Assembly: GCA_012033255.1 (NCBI GenBank)
Contig: JAAUSF010000016.1
Span: forward strand, 1 to 57,356
Direction of reading: 5' to 3'
Source: Cyanobacteria bacterium RU_5_0
GTDB taxonomy: Bacteria; Cyanobacteriota; Cyanobacteriia; Elainellales; Elainellaceae
DNA length: 57,356 nucleotides
Part shown: in pieces, positions 18,041-27,622 of the stretch
How positions within the stretch are numbered: position 1 is the first letter of the stretch
Layout of the letters: every line of letters starts with the position of its first letter
Notes under the pieces: model-generated
Databases searched by the model: none
Told to the model about the DNA's origin: nothing
The model's input: only the letters and a program-made list of their open reading frames with translations
Program-made: the position numbers and the translations under genes

Positions 18041-19540
18041 ATGATTGGTCAATTATTAGATGGGCGATACCGAATCATTCGCACGTTGGGGAAAGGTGGC
18101 TTTGGACAAACTTATATCGCAGAAGACACTCGCCGCCCTGGATGCCCCGTTTGCGTAGTGAAACATCTTAAACCTGCTAGCTCCGATCCAAGATTCCTAG
18201 AAATTGCCCGACGGCTGTTCCAAAGCGAAGCAGAAACCCTCGAAAAGTTAGGGCACTATGACCGAATTCCTCGGCTACTTGCGTTTTTTGAGCATGACAG
18301 CGAATTCTATCTTGTCCAAGAATATATTGACGGACATACACTAACTCACGAAATCCGGCGAGGTCAGCAGTGGGAGGAAGAAAAAACGATCGCCATGCTG
18401 AAGGAAGTCCTGAGTATTCTGGCATTTGTTCATAGTCAAGGTGTGATTCATCGAGATATCAAACCTGATAACATCATTCGCCGTACATCAGATAATCGGC
18501 TCGTTTTGGTGGATTTTGGAGCCGTCAAACAAGTCCGGACTCAAATCATGTCGATGCCCGAACAAACAAGCGCCACGATCGCAGTCGGGACACCTGGATA
18601 TATGTCTAGCGAACAAGGACAAGGAAAACCCAAACCCAGTAGCGATATTTATGCGTTAGGGATGATTGGGATTCAATCTCTCACTGGCATCGCTCCTGCC
18701 CGGTTGGATGAAGACCCAGAAACAGGAGAAGCCCTTTGGCAGCACATTGCTCATGTGAGTCCAGGTTCAGCCACCGTATTGAGCAAGATGGTCAAGTGCT
18801 ACTTCAGAGAGCGGTATCAATCGGCTCAAGAGGTATTAGAGGCATTAGAGAAGCTTGATCTAGAGAATGCTGTACCAGAGACATTAATTCCAGCCAAACC
18901 TTCAACCCGCATTCCTACCCAATCAACTCCTCCAAGACCGTTGCACCCAACGCGATCGGACACTCCGAGTTGGAGCCGACCCATTCAATCAACTCCTCCA
19001 AGAAATCGGGATGGTCAACCGATTCCTGCCATCTTTCCAAGGGATAGAAACAATCAATTGTTAGCTCCTGTCTACTCTGGAAAAATTCCTTCACGGATGA
19101 AATCGACGGCAGTGCATCCATCGTTCAAGCCGATCGTCGTGCAAACAGTCAACACGTCAGGTGTATCCAGAGTATTAGTAGCCATTTGTGGTGGAATGGT
19201 GGCTATCGCAACGACCGTTGGTATTTTTGCTGGGATTCGCTTCGGGACACCCACTTCGGTGACAAATAGTTCAGCTCCGATCGCCAGTCCCTCTATTGCA
19301 GGTAGCCCGATTTCTGGCACCAGTTCATCCAGCATTGATCCGTCTATGGGCGTGACTTCAGAAATCGAACACTCTGCGGAAACTGGACACATGATTTTGG
19401 CTGAAGCGAAAGCGATGGCTGATACAGGAGATTACACAAAAGCAATTCACATAGCTGGAGTAATCCCATCCGAAAGTATGGCTTATAATCAGGCGCAAAG
19501 CGCGATCGCAGAGTGGCAACTTGCTTTAGGACGGCAATAA
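18041..19540 (+). CDS. Ser/Thr protein kinase with C-terminal membrane segment
   Basis: A 499-aa Hanks-type kinase. The kinase domain spans about 10-270: glycine loop LGKGGFGQTY, Lys41 in CVVKHLK, HRDIKPDN with catalytic D139, and VDFG with D158 (no canonical DFG+1 change). A Pro/Ser/Thr-rich linker (280-370) leads to one transmembrane helix (about 377-400) and a roughly 100-residue extracytoplasmic tail that may act as a sensor. It is the first of two closely similar kinases (the other at 24417). Substrates are unknown. Confidence 0.92.
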   Translation: MIGQLLDGRYRIIRTLGKGGFGQTYIAEDTRRPGCPVCVVKHLKPASSDPRFLEIARRLFQSEAETLEKLGHYDRIPRLLAFFEHDSEFYLVQEYIDGHTLTHEIRRGQQWEEEKTIAMLKEVLSILAFVHSQGVIHRDIKPDNIIRRTSDNRLVLVDFGAVKQVRTQIMSMPEQTSATIAVGTPGYMSSEQGQGKPKPSSDIYALGMIGIQSLTGIAPARLDEDPETGEALWQHIAHVSPGSATVLSKMVKCYFRERYQSAQEVLEALEKLDLENAVPETLIPAKPSTRIPTQSTPPRPLHPTRSDTPSWSRPIQSTPPRNRDGQPIPAIFPRDRNNQLLAPVYSGKIPSRMKSTAVHPSFKPIVVQTVNTSGVSRVLVAICGGMVAIATTVGIFAGIRFGTPTSVTNSSAPIASPSIAGSPISGTSSSSIDPSMGVTSEIEHSAETGHMILAEAKAMADTGDYTKAIHIAGVIPSESMAYNQAQSAIAEWQLALGRQ

Positions 19541-19596
19541 AACCTATTCTTTAGCCAACCCTTATCATAGAAAGCAGTAGCCATTTCGTTGCAGGT

Positions 19597-20442
19597 ATGA
19601 CTAAAGCCTCCACTGAATTTGACGTACCACCTGCCTTTCCTGACCATACCCAATTGCCCGAATCGGATGGTACGTTTGTGAAAAATTTTCAGGAGCATCC
19701 CCAGAGCATCATCCTGACAGACTCGATTACTCCTTTTCTACAACGGTTGCATCCCGATGGGCAGTATTGTATCGGTCAGGATTGTGGCATCTATTGGCGA
19801 GAAACAGAACCTCCTGAAAAGGGCGCTGAAGCACCAGACTGGTTTTATGTGCCCAATGTGCCGCCGATGCTAGAGGGTCAAATTCGCCGCTCTTATGTTT
19901 TCTGGCGAGAGTATGTGCCGCCGATGATTGCAATCGAACTAGCGAGTGGGGATGGGGCGGAGGAGCGCAATCGGACTCCTTTGTCTTCCAACATGAAGAA
20001 AGATGGTACCAGACCTGGCAAATTTTGGGTGTATGAGCGGATTATCCGCATTCCCTACTACGCAATCTATGAAGTCAAAAACGGCACACTAGAGGTTTAT
20101 CATTTAACAGATTTTTCATATCAGAAAATACCTCTAAACCAGCGAAATCATTATTCTATTGCACCAATGGGCATAGAACTGGGATTGTGGCGAGGTGTTT
20201 TCTTGAACCAACCCGAACAACTCTGGTTACGCTGGTGGGATGCTGATGGAAACTTGCTGCTGCTGAGTAGTGAAGTGGCAGAACAGGAAAGACAGAGGGC
20301 AGAACAGGAAAGACAGAGGGCAGAACAGGAAAGACAGAGGGCAGAACAGGAAAGACAGAGGGCAGAACAGGCAGAACGGAGATCTGCACAGCTAGCAGAA
20401 CGTCTACGGGCGATGGGAATTGATCCAGATGCGGATGAGTGA
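19597..20442 (+). CDS. Uma2-family (DUF820) nuclease-fold protein with EQERQRA repeat tail
   Basis: A 281-aa protein. Residues 25-220 carry the Uma2/DUF820 restriction-endonuclease-like fold, with candidate metal ligands in PDWFYVPN and AIELAS and a later KFWVYERI segment. From about 228 the protein is a charged coiled coil made of four perfect copies of a 7-aa unit plus variants. Uma2 proteins are highly multiplied in cyanobacteria and their activity is unproven. It lies 56 bases after the kinase gene on the same strand, so co-transcription is possible. Confidence 0.85.
   Translation: MTKASTEFDVPPAFPDHTQLPESDGTFVKNFQEHPQSIILTDSITPFLQRLHPDGQYCIGQDCGIYWRETEPPEKGAEAPDWFYVPNVPPMLEGQIRRSYVFWREYVPPMIAIELASGDGAEERNRTPLSSNMKKDGTRPGKFWVYERIIRIPYYAIYEVKNGTLEVYHLTDFSYQKIPLNQRNHYSIAPMGIELGLWRGVFLNQPEQLWLRWWDADGNLLLLSSEVAEQERQRAEQERQRAEQERQRAEQERQRAEQAERRSAQLAERLRAMGIDPDADE
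20278..20361 (+). repeat. four perfect 21-bp coding tandem repeats
   Basis: The unit GCAGAACAGGAAAGACAGAGG is repeated four times without any change (20278-20298, 20299-20319, 20320-20340, 20341-20361), then a partial copy. It encodes the heptad-like unit AEQERQR. Perfect identity at the DNA level, synonymous sites included, means recent expansion, and copy number may vary between strains. Confidence 0.95.
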
Positions 20443-20539
20443 CTCGATCGAGCGGTAGTATGTGAATTTAGGTAGAGTTTAGGCGCTTCAGGCATCGTTA
20501 CAATTGTTATGTAGCTATATTAAATAGTCGCAGAATCGT

Positions 20540-21325
20540 ATGACTCTCAGACCCCTAGACTCAGACCTATTTCGACAATGGTTAACGATCGTTGCTATTT
20601 TTGGCGCATTTCTTGTTAATGTCTTGTCAAATATTTTTCCCTTGAATGGGCTGAACATTGGAGAAATTTCTAACACCCTTTTTGCAGACGTAAAAATCAT
20701 TCCGGCAAATTACGCCTTTGTGATTTGGGGATTAATTTATCTGGGTTTGTTTGCCTTTAGTATTTATCAACTGCTACCTGCTCAGCGTCATGATCCAAAG
20801 CTGCGGCGAATCGGTGATTTTCTGGTGATCGCTTGCGGATTTCAGGCATTATGGGTATTTCTGTTTCTCTCACGAATGTTTATCTTTTCAGCGATCGTAA
20901 TGGTAGGAATTTTGCTGCCACTGATGGCTATCTATTCGCAGCTAGAAATAGGTCGGCATCGCTCTAGGCAAGAAAAGTGGTTTGTTCATGTTCCGCTCAG
21001 TATTTATATGGGTTGGATTACGGTCGCGACGGTAGTTAATGTTGCATTAGCGTTAGGTAGCTTGAGATGGAATGGGTTGGGCATTGTGCCTGAAATCTGG
21101 ACGGTTGTGATGGTAATTGTCAGTAGCGCGATCGGTGCTTTGGCAACAATCCAACGACGAGATCCAGCCTTTACACTGGTCATTGTGTGGGCGCTAGTGG
21201 CGATCGCGGTTCGTCAGCTTGCTGTGCCTATGATTGCACTAACAGCCATAGGAGCAGCGATCGGTCTGGGTGTGCTGATGCTCCTGATCTGGAAGCGATC
21301 GAGCAATGCAGCTACACTAATTTAG
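20540..21325 (+). CDS. TspO/MBR-like integral membrane protein
   Basis: A 261-aa hydrophobic protein with about seven membrane helices. The segment YAFVIWGLIYLGLFAFSIYQ is typical of the tryptophan-rich sensory protein (TspO/MBR)-like family of cyanobacteria, which is longer than true five-helix TspO. TspO proteins bind porphyrins and sterols and act in stress responses; a ligand here is not known. No operon partner is evident. Confidence 0.75.
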   Translation: MTLRPLDSDLFRQWLTIVAIFGAFLVNVLSNIFPLNGLNIGEISNTLFADVKIIPANYAFVIWGLIYLGLFAFSIYQLLPAQRHDPKLRRIGDFLVIACGFQALWVFLFLSRMFIFSAIVMVGILLPLMAIYSQLEIGRHRSRQEKWFVHVPLSIYMGWITVATVVNVALALGSLRWNGLGIVPEIWTVVMVIVSSAIGALATIQRRDPAFTLVIVWALVAIAVRQLAVPMIALTAIGAAIGLGVLMLLIWKRSSNAATLI

Positions 21326-21536
21326 TTAGGATGACAGACTAGGATTAGGTAAACATTAGTACCGATTGGCTTAACAACCGTAAATTTGTATAAATTTATT
21401 TTAGTTTTTAAGTAGGACAATTAATTTTCTTGTGGAAATCTCAATGGGCATCTCCTGAACACTCTGTTTAGGCTGTTACAAATAGGTATCTGCTTCTATT
21501 TTTCAGTTCCGAAGAATTGTTAAGTATCTCTAAATC

Positions 21537-23309
21537 TTGAAGCCAAATTCTGTGGAGATAAGCCCCATTGATGAAAACGAGTCTGATGCTCAGCGGTGTC
21601 CTGAGTGGAAGTCTGCTAAGGGATGGCTGAGTCGAATCAGTCCTCAGTCTAGTATTAGCAATAAAATTTGTTGGGGATATGGAGTATCCCTGGGGATTGC
21701 AGTTCTGGGTACGATGGTAGGACTCGTCCTTGGCAATCATTATCATCATGAGGCTCGTAATCAATTGAGGAGCGCGCAGCGCCAAGGGGCGCTCTTGAGT
21801 CGTTTGCAGGTGACGATGAGCGATTTTCATCCGGAGCGAGAATTTATTCCAGTGATGCGAAATCCGACTCGGTTTCAGGCTGCTCAAAATGAGTTTTTGC
21901 AACGGGTGAACCGAGTCGAAACCTTGCTCCATCAAATCCAATCTTCTACTTCCCCTGAAGACATAGCCTCCGTGCAACCTTTTTTAGAAGCATTTGAAGC
22001 TGAATTAGAGAGCTATGCAGAGCAACTCGAAACTGTTTTAGAGGAGATTGATCCAGCCACGCTACAACCCGATGACGTTCCGGTGGTTCAACAGAAATTA
22101 AATGATTTTATTGATAGCCCAGTTTCCTTAAGACTCTTTCGTTTTTCTGATGAACTCATTACGTTAATTGAACGGGCGGAATATCAGAATCAATTAGCAG
22201 AAGCTGCACTCGATCGCTCTGAAATCATACGAGTTGAAATCATTGTGGTGAGCGTCTTGCTATCTATTGGTATAGCGATGATGTCTGCTGTTTACACGAG
22301 TTACGCGATCGCCCGCCCTATCAAAATCGTTACCAAAGTTGCTCAGCAGGTAACGCAAAAGGCAGATTTTAGTTTGCAAGTCCCAATAACAACCCAGGAT
22401 GAAGTCGGTTCTCTGGCAAGTTCATTAAATCAATTGATCGAGCGGATCGAAGACTATACCAGAGAATTACAAGATACTCAAACACAACTCATCCAAACTG
22501 AAAAAATGTCGAGTTTAGGGCAAATGGTCGCTGGAATTGCTCATGAAATTAATAATCCAGTTAATTTCATCTACGGCAATCTTAGCTATACCAAAATATA
22601 CACAGAAGATTTGTTGGGTTTAGTTCATCTTTATCGACAGCACTATCCCAATGCGACTCCAGAGATTCAAGAGCGCATTGAAGCGATCGATCTCGACTTT
22701 CTAAATGAAGATTTGCCCAAACTGCTATCTTCTATGAAGCTAGGAGCCGATCGCATTCGTCAACTTGTTTTGTCATTACGAAATTTTTCTCGTCTTGATG
22801 AAGCTGAAACTAAACTCAGTGATTTACATGAAGGAATTGACAGTACACTGCTCCTGCTTGGCAATCGCCTTAAACATGAAATTGATGTAGTGAAGCACTA
22901 TGGCGATCTGCCATTGGTAGAATGTTATCCGGCACAGATCAATCAAGTGTTCATGAACATCATTGGCAATGCGATCGATGCTCTGCTAGAAAACAAGGAT
23001 CAAATCAGTAAAAAAATTACTATTCAAACAGAAGCTCAACAAGATTGGGTCAAAATTTGCATTCAAGATAATGGTTCTGGGATTCCTCAAACGATTATGA
23101 GTAAATTATTTGATCCTTTCTTTACTACTAAGCCTATAGGACAGGGAACAGGTTTAGGATTAGCGATTTGCTATCAGATTGTAGAAAAACATCATGGCAA
23201 GATTCAGGTGCATTCTACGATCGGCAAGGGTGCAGAATTTATCATTATGTTACCTATCAAACATCATATGCCTCTATTATCTTCTAATCTAAAAGAAGGT
23301 GAAGAATAG
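21537..23309 (+). CDS. membrane sensor histidine kinase (HAMP-HisKA-HATPase)
   Basis: A 590-aa kinase. It has a cytoplasmic N-terminus, TM1 about 44-67, a helical extracytoplasmic domain about 68-230, TM2 about 233-257, HAMP about 258-312, a coiled coil, HisKA with H336 in GIAHEINNPVNF, then HATPase boxes VFMNIIGNAIDAL, DNGSGI and GTGLGLAI. This is the subclass with an extended HisKA (NPVNFIYGNL) common in cyanobacteria. An in-frame TAA just upstream limits the start to TTG 21537 or later, and no in-frame ATG occurs before TM1. No response regulator is adjacent. A solute-binding lipoprotein gene follows 100 bases downstream and may provide ligand sensing. Confidence 0.9.
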   Translation: MKPNSVEISPIDENESDAQRCPEWKSAKGWLSRISPQSSISNKICWGYGVSLGIAVLGTMVGLVLGNHYHHEARNQLRSAQRQGALLSRLQVTMSDFHPEREFIPVMRNPTRFQAAQNEFLQRVNRVETLLHQIQSSTSPEDIASVQPFLEAFEAELESYAEQLETVLEEIDPATLQPDDVPVVQQKLNDFIDSPVSLRLFRFSDELITLIERAEYQNQLAEAALDRSEIIRVEIIVVSVLLSIGIAMMSAVYTSYAIARPIKIVTKVAQQVTQKADFSLQVPITTQDEVGSLASSLNQLIERIEDYTRELQDTQTQLIQTEKMSSLGQMVAGIAHEINNPVNFIYGNLSYTKIYTEDLLGLVHLYRQHYPNATPEIQERIEAIDLDFLNEDLPKLLSSMKLGADRIRQLVLSLRNFSRLDEAETKLSDLHEGIDSTLLLLGNRLKHEIDVVKHYGDLPLVECYPAQINQVFMNIIGNAIDALLENKDQISKKITIQTEAQQDWVKICIQDNGSGIPQTIMSKLFDPFFTTKPIGQGTGLGLAICYQIVEKHHGKIQVHSTIGKGAEFIIMLPIKHHMPLLSSNLKEGEE

Positions 23310-23430
23310 TCGATCAATTTTAATGAGTATTAATTGGTAGCAAGGCATCTATTTTAGACGAAATTGAAGAATACAAACGGGCTGTATTTGAGATATCCAA
23401 ATTTTTACAGTGTCGCAAGGAGTAAAGGTA

Positions 23431-24273
23431 ATGGATGGCGATCGTAGAGTCATTTCTAGAAGAACATTTTTAGGAAGTACGGCAGGATTTAGCGTGGCAT
23501 TGCTGCTTCATGCCTGTAGTTCTAGTAAAGATATAGCTGAACAAAATCGCAGTGCTGATGTCCTTAAAGTAGGAGCCAATATTGGTAATGTTCCGTGGGA
23601 GTTTAGGGAGGCTGATGGAGAGATAGTAGGATTTGAGATTGATTTAGTAAAGGCAATTGGCGATCGTTTAAATCGGCAAGTTGAATTTATCGATACTCCA
23701 TTTACCGCGCTTTTCCCGGCTGTTTTGTCCAATCGAATTCATGTGGCTGTTTCCTCAATTACAATCACAAAAAAAAGATTGAAAACCCTCGATTTTGCTC
23801 AGCCATATTACGATAGCGATCAATCTCTTACCGTCAAATCAGATAGCGGAATTCAGTCTGTTGCTGATTTAAAAGGCAAAGTAGTTGCTGTAGATAATAG
23901 CTCCACTGGGGAAGCATGGGCACTGGCGCACAAAGAGCAATATGGATTCGCAGAAATTTTGCATTATGAAGGTTTGAATCCAGCAATGATGGATTTAGAA
24001 GCTGATAAATTTGATGGCTATATTTCTGACATTCCTTCCCTGCTGTATTACACCAAAGAAAAGCCGGATCTGAAGGTTGTTCAGCGTATTCCTACGGGTG
24101 AGCAATATAGCATCATATTTGCGAAGAGAAATCCATTACGGGATGAAATGAATCAGATCATTACTACCCTGAAACAAGATGGGACGATCGCTCAGATTTA
24201 CCAAAAATGGTTTGGCATAGCTCCAGAAGCAGGTACATCAACGGCAGAAGTTTTAGCCGTTCCCACCTTGTAA
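23431..24273 (+). CDS. periplasmic solute-binding lipoprotein (amino-acid type, SBP_bac_3)
   Basis: 280 aa from ATG 23431, chosen because AAGGAG lies at 23417-23422; a GTG at 23410 is also in frame. The N-terminus has a twin-arginine-like motif (ISRRTFLGS) and a lipobox ending LLHAC. The mature part is a family-3 binding protein: GANIGNVPWEF, GEIVGFEIDLVKAIGDRL, FTALFPAVLSNRIHVAVSSITIT, LKGKVVAVDNSSTG. These bind polar amino acids or opines. No permease or ATPase gene is near. It follows a histidine kinase on the same strand, so a sensory role is plausible but unproven. Confidence 0.88.
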   Translation: MDGDRRVISRRTFLGSTAGFSVALLLHACSSSKDIAEQNRSADVLKVGANIGNVPWEFREADGEIVGFEIDLVKAIGDRLNRQVEFIDTPFTALFPAVLSNRIHVAVSSITITKKRLKTLDFAQPYYDSDQSLTVKSDSGIQSVADLKGKVVAVDNSSTGEAWALAHKEQYGFAEILHYEGLNPAMMDLEADKFDGYISDIPSLLYYTKEKPDLKVVQRIPTGEQYSIIFAKRNPLRDEMNQIITTLKQDGTIAQIYQKWFGIAPEAGTSTAEVLAVPTL

Positions 24274-24416
24274 GAGATTAAGAGTTAGGGAACAGGAAGC
24301 CTTATGTTTCAGTCTTTTGACCTCCTTTAAATTTTCACTCTGATTATAAGTAGTGGAATATACTGAAATAGCTGTAGCTCTACTGAACATTGATTATTAA
24401 TCAGAGTTAAAGATTC

Positions 24417-26603
24417 ATGCTAGGTCAAATTCTGGATGGGCGATACGAGATTCTTGAAAAGATTGGCGAAGGAGCGTTTGGCGAAACCTATTTAGCCCAA
24501 GATCACAAGCGCCCCAGTCATCCTCAATGCGTTGTTAAACGACTTAGATCCGATATTCCCAGTCAATATCACCAACGGGTGATCGAATTTTTTCATCAGG
24601 AAGCGGCTGTATTGGAAAAGTTGGGTGAGCATCCTCAAATTCCCCAATTGTTGGCGCATTTTGCGATCGACGATCGGTTGGTGATTGTGCAAGAGTACAT
24701 TCTGGGAACGTCGCTGCGGGCTGAAATTGTGCCTGGAAAGCCGCTCAGTGAAGAGGCGGTTATGTCAATCTTGCAGGACATTTTACCGGTGTTAGCATTT
24801 GTCCATCGGAAGAATGTCGTTCATCGAGATATCAAGCCAGAAAATATTATTCGGCAACCTGATGGTAAGCTCGTGCTGATTGATTTTGGAGCGGTTAAAG
24901 AGCTAGGAACTTTGATTGCGACGGCTGAGGGAGGGCTGAAGACCAGTATCGTGATTGGCACGACGGGGTATATGCCTTCAGAGCAAATCAAAGGAAGACC
25001 TCAGCTTGCCAGCGATGTGTATGCGGTTGGGATGATGGCAATTGAAGCGTTGACTGGAATTCCGGCACCTGCTTTGCCTGAAGATAGCCAGACTGGGGAA
25101 GTCATTTGGCGAGATCGGGCGCAAATCAGCGATCGATTTGCATGGGTTCTCGAATCGATGGTGCGCGAACGTCATACCTCTCGGTATCCATCGGCGATTG
25201 AAGCATTAGAAGCGTTGAATCAGGTGTTTGTTGATAGCTCTTCTTCAGCACCCGTTTCATCCTCTACAGTAACCCAAAGTAGTCCTATTACGATCGCATC
25301 TGCAACTGGATCAAGGCTTGCGCCAACGCAGATGTCTAACACGTCGTCTCGATCGCCACGAATATCGCCACAACTATCGCGAACAGGCTTACGATCGGCG
25401 TTTCCAAAAGTTCTCATGGCTAGTCTACTCGTTACGTTTGGCGTGGTTGCAGGTCGATCGATTGGTTTATTTCAATCCGTGGAACTGAATACGTTTGATC
25501 ATCTGTTGCGATGGCGACCAAGTGAACCCGTTGATGATCGCCTGTTCATTGTGACGATTGATGAAGCGGATCGACAGACCTATGGTGAAGAGGTTGCCGG
25601 AATTGGTCGTGTGTCAATCTCCGATCGCTACTTAAATCAACTCCTTCAGAAACTTAATCAAGAACATGCTGTATTGATTGGCTTAGACTTGTATCGAGAT
25701 TTTCCAGTTGACCCGAATCAAGCAGAGTTAGCAAGAGAATTTCAGCAAAATCCTAACGTGATAACGGTTTGTAAAACAAAAGCTTTAGGAGGCGATAGTA
25801 TTGCTCCACCGCCGGACGCAGTAGCCGATCGCATTGGATTCAGCGATTTCGTAGTGGATTCAGACGATGTTCTTCGTCGTCATCTCCTAGCTGCGACATC
25901 AGAAATGATCGATCCAGACGCCCCTTGTACTGCGCCTTATGCCTTCAGTACGCTGCTCGCCTTCCGCTATTTGCAAATACAAGGATTAGCTCCCGACTTC
26001 ACATCAGAAGGCAATTTGCAATTGGGCAATACAATTTTTATGCGGTTGCAACCCGGAACAGGCGCTTATGAACGGGTAGATGCTCAGGGGAATCAAGTGC
26101 TGCTGAACTATCGATCGGCTCCTACGCCTGCCAGACAAGCCACCTTACGAGATGTGTTATCTGGACGCACAAATCCGGCGTTCATCCGCAACCGAATCGT
26201 TTTGGTTGGAGTCACGGCTGACAGTGCAGGAGATATCTGGCGAACCCCACTGGACGACAATATGCCAGGTGTTGTCGTGCAAGCTCATATGCTGAGCCAA
26301 ATTCTTAGCGCCGTCACGAATCGTAGACCATTAATTTGGGCGTGGTCATCTTGGGTGGAAACTCTTTGGATTGGAGTTTGGTCAGTAATAGGAGGTGTGC
26401 TAGGGTGGTATTTTCGATCGCCCCTCAAGCTAGGATTAACCCTGATTTTGGCAAGCGGTGTATTGATTGGCATCTGTTGGGGAGTAATGACGCAAGCTGG
26501 ATGGATTCCGCTTGTCCCACCTCTGATAGGACTACTTCTTGCAAGTGGAATCATGATTGTCTATTTCCGTTCTCATATTCAATCTTCTACTGAAGCGAAA
26601 TAA
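24417..26603 (+). CDS. Ser/Thr protein kinase with CHASE2 sensor domain
   Basis: A 728-aa protein. The kinase domain is about 10-270 (IGEGAFGETY, Lys41, HRDIKPEN with D138, IDFG with D156), followed by a Ser/Thr/Pro-rich linker, a TM helix (about 325-345), a CHASE2 domain outside the cytoplasm (about 345-620: FDHLLRWRPSEPVDDRLFIVTIDE, VLIGLDLYRDFPV, IVLVGVTADSAGD) and three C-terminal TM helices (about 640-715). CHASE2 senses unknown extracellular signals. The DUF928 gene starts 15 bases downstream, so the two are probably one operon. Its kinase domain is close to that of the gene at 18041. Confidence 0.93.
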   Translation: MLGQILDGRYEILEKIGEGAFGETYLAQDHKRPSHPQCVVKRLRSDIPSQYHQRVIEFFHQEAAVLEKLGEHPQIPQLLAHFAIDDRLVIVQEYILGTSLRAEIVPGKPLSEEAVMSILQDILPVLAFVHRKNVVHRDIKPENIIRQPDGKLVLIDFGAVKELGTLIATAEGGLKTSIVIGTTGYMPSEQIKGRPQLASDVYAVGMMAIEALTGIPAPALPEDSQTGEVIWRDRAQISDRFAWVLESMVRERHTSRYPSAIEALEALNQVFVDSSSSAPVSSSTVTQSSPITIASATGSRLAPTQMSNTSSRSPRISPQLSRTGLRSAFPKVLMASLLVTFGVVAGRSIGLFQSVELNTFDHLLRWRPSEPVDDRLFIVTIDEADRQTYGEEVAGIGRVSISDRYLNQLLQKLNQEHAVLIGLDLYRDFPVDPNQAELAREFQQNPNVITVCKTKALGGDSIAPPPDAVADRIGFSDFVVDSDDVLRRHLLAATSEMIDPDAPCTAPYAFSTLLAFRYLQIQGLAPDFTSEGNLQLGNTIFMRLQPGTGAYERVDAQGNQVLLNYRSAPTPARQATLRDVLSGRTNPAFIRNRIVLVGVTADSAGDIWRTPLDDNMPGVVVQAHMLSQILSAVTNRRPLIWAWSSWVETLWIGVWSVIGGVLGWYFRSPLKLGLTLILASGVLIGICWGVMTQAGWIPLVPPLIGLLLASGIMIVYFRSHIQSSTEAK

Positions 26604-26617
26604 ATCGCAATAAGATT

Positions 26618-27463
26618 ATGTATACTCTTCCTAAGCTCGTCACTAGTCTATTCCCATCGGCGTTAATTTTTGCAGTCATTCCATTTACTAACGTCGATCT
26701 AGCATTCGCGGCTCAGTCTCAACAGCCCTCGTCAGATGTCCATTATTCTGTTCCGCAAATTGCTCAGTGGGATTTCATCCAATTCATCCTACCACCCTCC
26801 TATCAAGGCTCTCCATCGACAGGACGGGCACGAGGTGGAGCAAGCCGGGGAAATTGCCCAACTGTAGAAACACCGTTAACAACACTCGTTCCGTATGTCA
26901 CGACACAAGAGGGAGAGAGTTCAGTCACTCAGTCGATCGTGGGACTAACCAGTTCGCTTTATCCGACCTTTTGGTTCTATGTGCCTTACGAGTTATCGAT
27001 CGATCTCCCTGCCGAATTTTTGTTGCTTGATGATGAAGGAAATTATCTCTATACCAAAACATTAACTGAAACGGTTTCGTCAGCCGGAATCATCCAAGTC
27101 TCGCTTCCTACCACGATCGCCCCTCTAGAGGTTGGCAAAACCTATCGTTGGACGTTTCAAGTCATGTGCGAAGCCAATAATCCGATTGCCACTTGGGGAG
27201 AAATTCAACGAGTTGCGATCGACAACAGTTTAGAAACTCAAATTGAACAATCTTCACCACGCGATCAAGCGGCTCTCTATGCTGCCAATGGCATCTGGTA
27301 TGAGGCATTAACAACGTTAGCCAATCTGCGGATCGCAGAACCAACCAACGAATCGATCGATGCTGATTGGCACAGCTTTCTAGAATCGGCTGGCTTGGCG
27401 GATATTGCTGATGCGCCATTGTTACCTTGCTGCGCTCCAATCTCAGAAACCATTCCCCAATAA
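26618..27463 (+). CDS. DUF928 domain secreted protein
   Basis: A 281-aa protein with a signal peptide (about 1-30, ending in AFAAQS) and a DUF928 domain from about 70: RGGASRGNCP, LTTLVPYVTTQEG, SLYPTFWFYVPY, EFLLLDDEGNYLYTKTL, IAPLEVGKTYRWTFQVMC. DUF928 genes are regular neighbours of CHASE2-domain genes in cyanobacteria, which fits the 15-base gap here. Function is unknown; a periplasmic partner of the CHASE2 sensor is a reasonable guess. Confidence 0.9.
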   Translation: MYTLPKLVTSLFPSALIFAVIPFTNVDLAFAAQSQQPSSDVHYSVPQIAQWDFIQFILPPSYQGSPSTGRARGGASRGNCPTVETPLTTLVPYVTTQEGESSVTQSIVGLTSSLYPTFWFYVPYELSIDLPAEFLLLDDEGNYLYTKTLTETVSSAGIIQVSLPTTIAPLEVGKTYRWTFQVMCEANNPIATWGEIQRVAIDNSLETQIEQSSPRDQAALYAANGIWYEALTTLANLRIAEPTNESIDADWHSFLESAGLADIADAPLLPCCAPISETIPQ

Positions 27464-27470
27464 GTTGATA

Positions 27471-27490
27471 GGTGGGCATTTTGCCCATCC
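27471..27490. terminator. hairpin after DUF928 gene
   Basis: GGTGGGCA...TGCCCATCC can fold with a TGGGCA/TGCCCA core and a short T-rich loop, eight bases after the DUF928 stop. It has the same core as the MITE-like repeats elsewhere in the window. Confidence 0.5.
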
Positions 27491-27504
27491 TACAAGACAC
27501 AAGC

Positions 27505-27603
27505 CTATTGCGTAAGCTTATCCTTAATGTTGCGGGCGCTTTCTTGGGCACCTACTGAATACTCTTGCCCAAATTGCTTCAGCGCCTCCGCCAAATCTCG
27601 CAT
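27505..27603 (-). CDS. possible 32-aa small protein
   Basis: An ATG-started ORF encodes a highly charged helical peptide, MRDLAEALKQFGQEYSVG followed by AQESARNIKDKLTQ. The composition (amphipathic, Glu/Lys/Gln-rich, no rare residues) looks like real protein, and it recalls the tail of small cyanobacterial stress-type proteins, but I cannot name a family. The frame continues open upstream of the ATG, so it may be the intact end of a decayed gene. Confidence 0.35.
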   Translation of the reverse strand: MRDLAEALKQFGQEYSVGAQESARNIKDKLTQ

Positions 27604-27622
27604 GATATAGCTAAGTGCTGAG

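Noticed and set aside
20278..20361. Regular 21-bp repeats as a CRISPR array
   Set aside because: The units are directly adjacent with no spacers and encode a heptad repeat in frame with the Uma2 protein. No cas genes are near.
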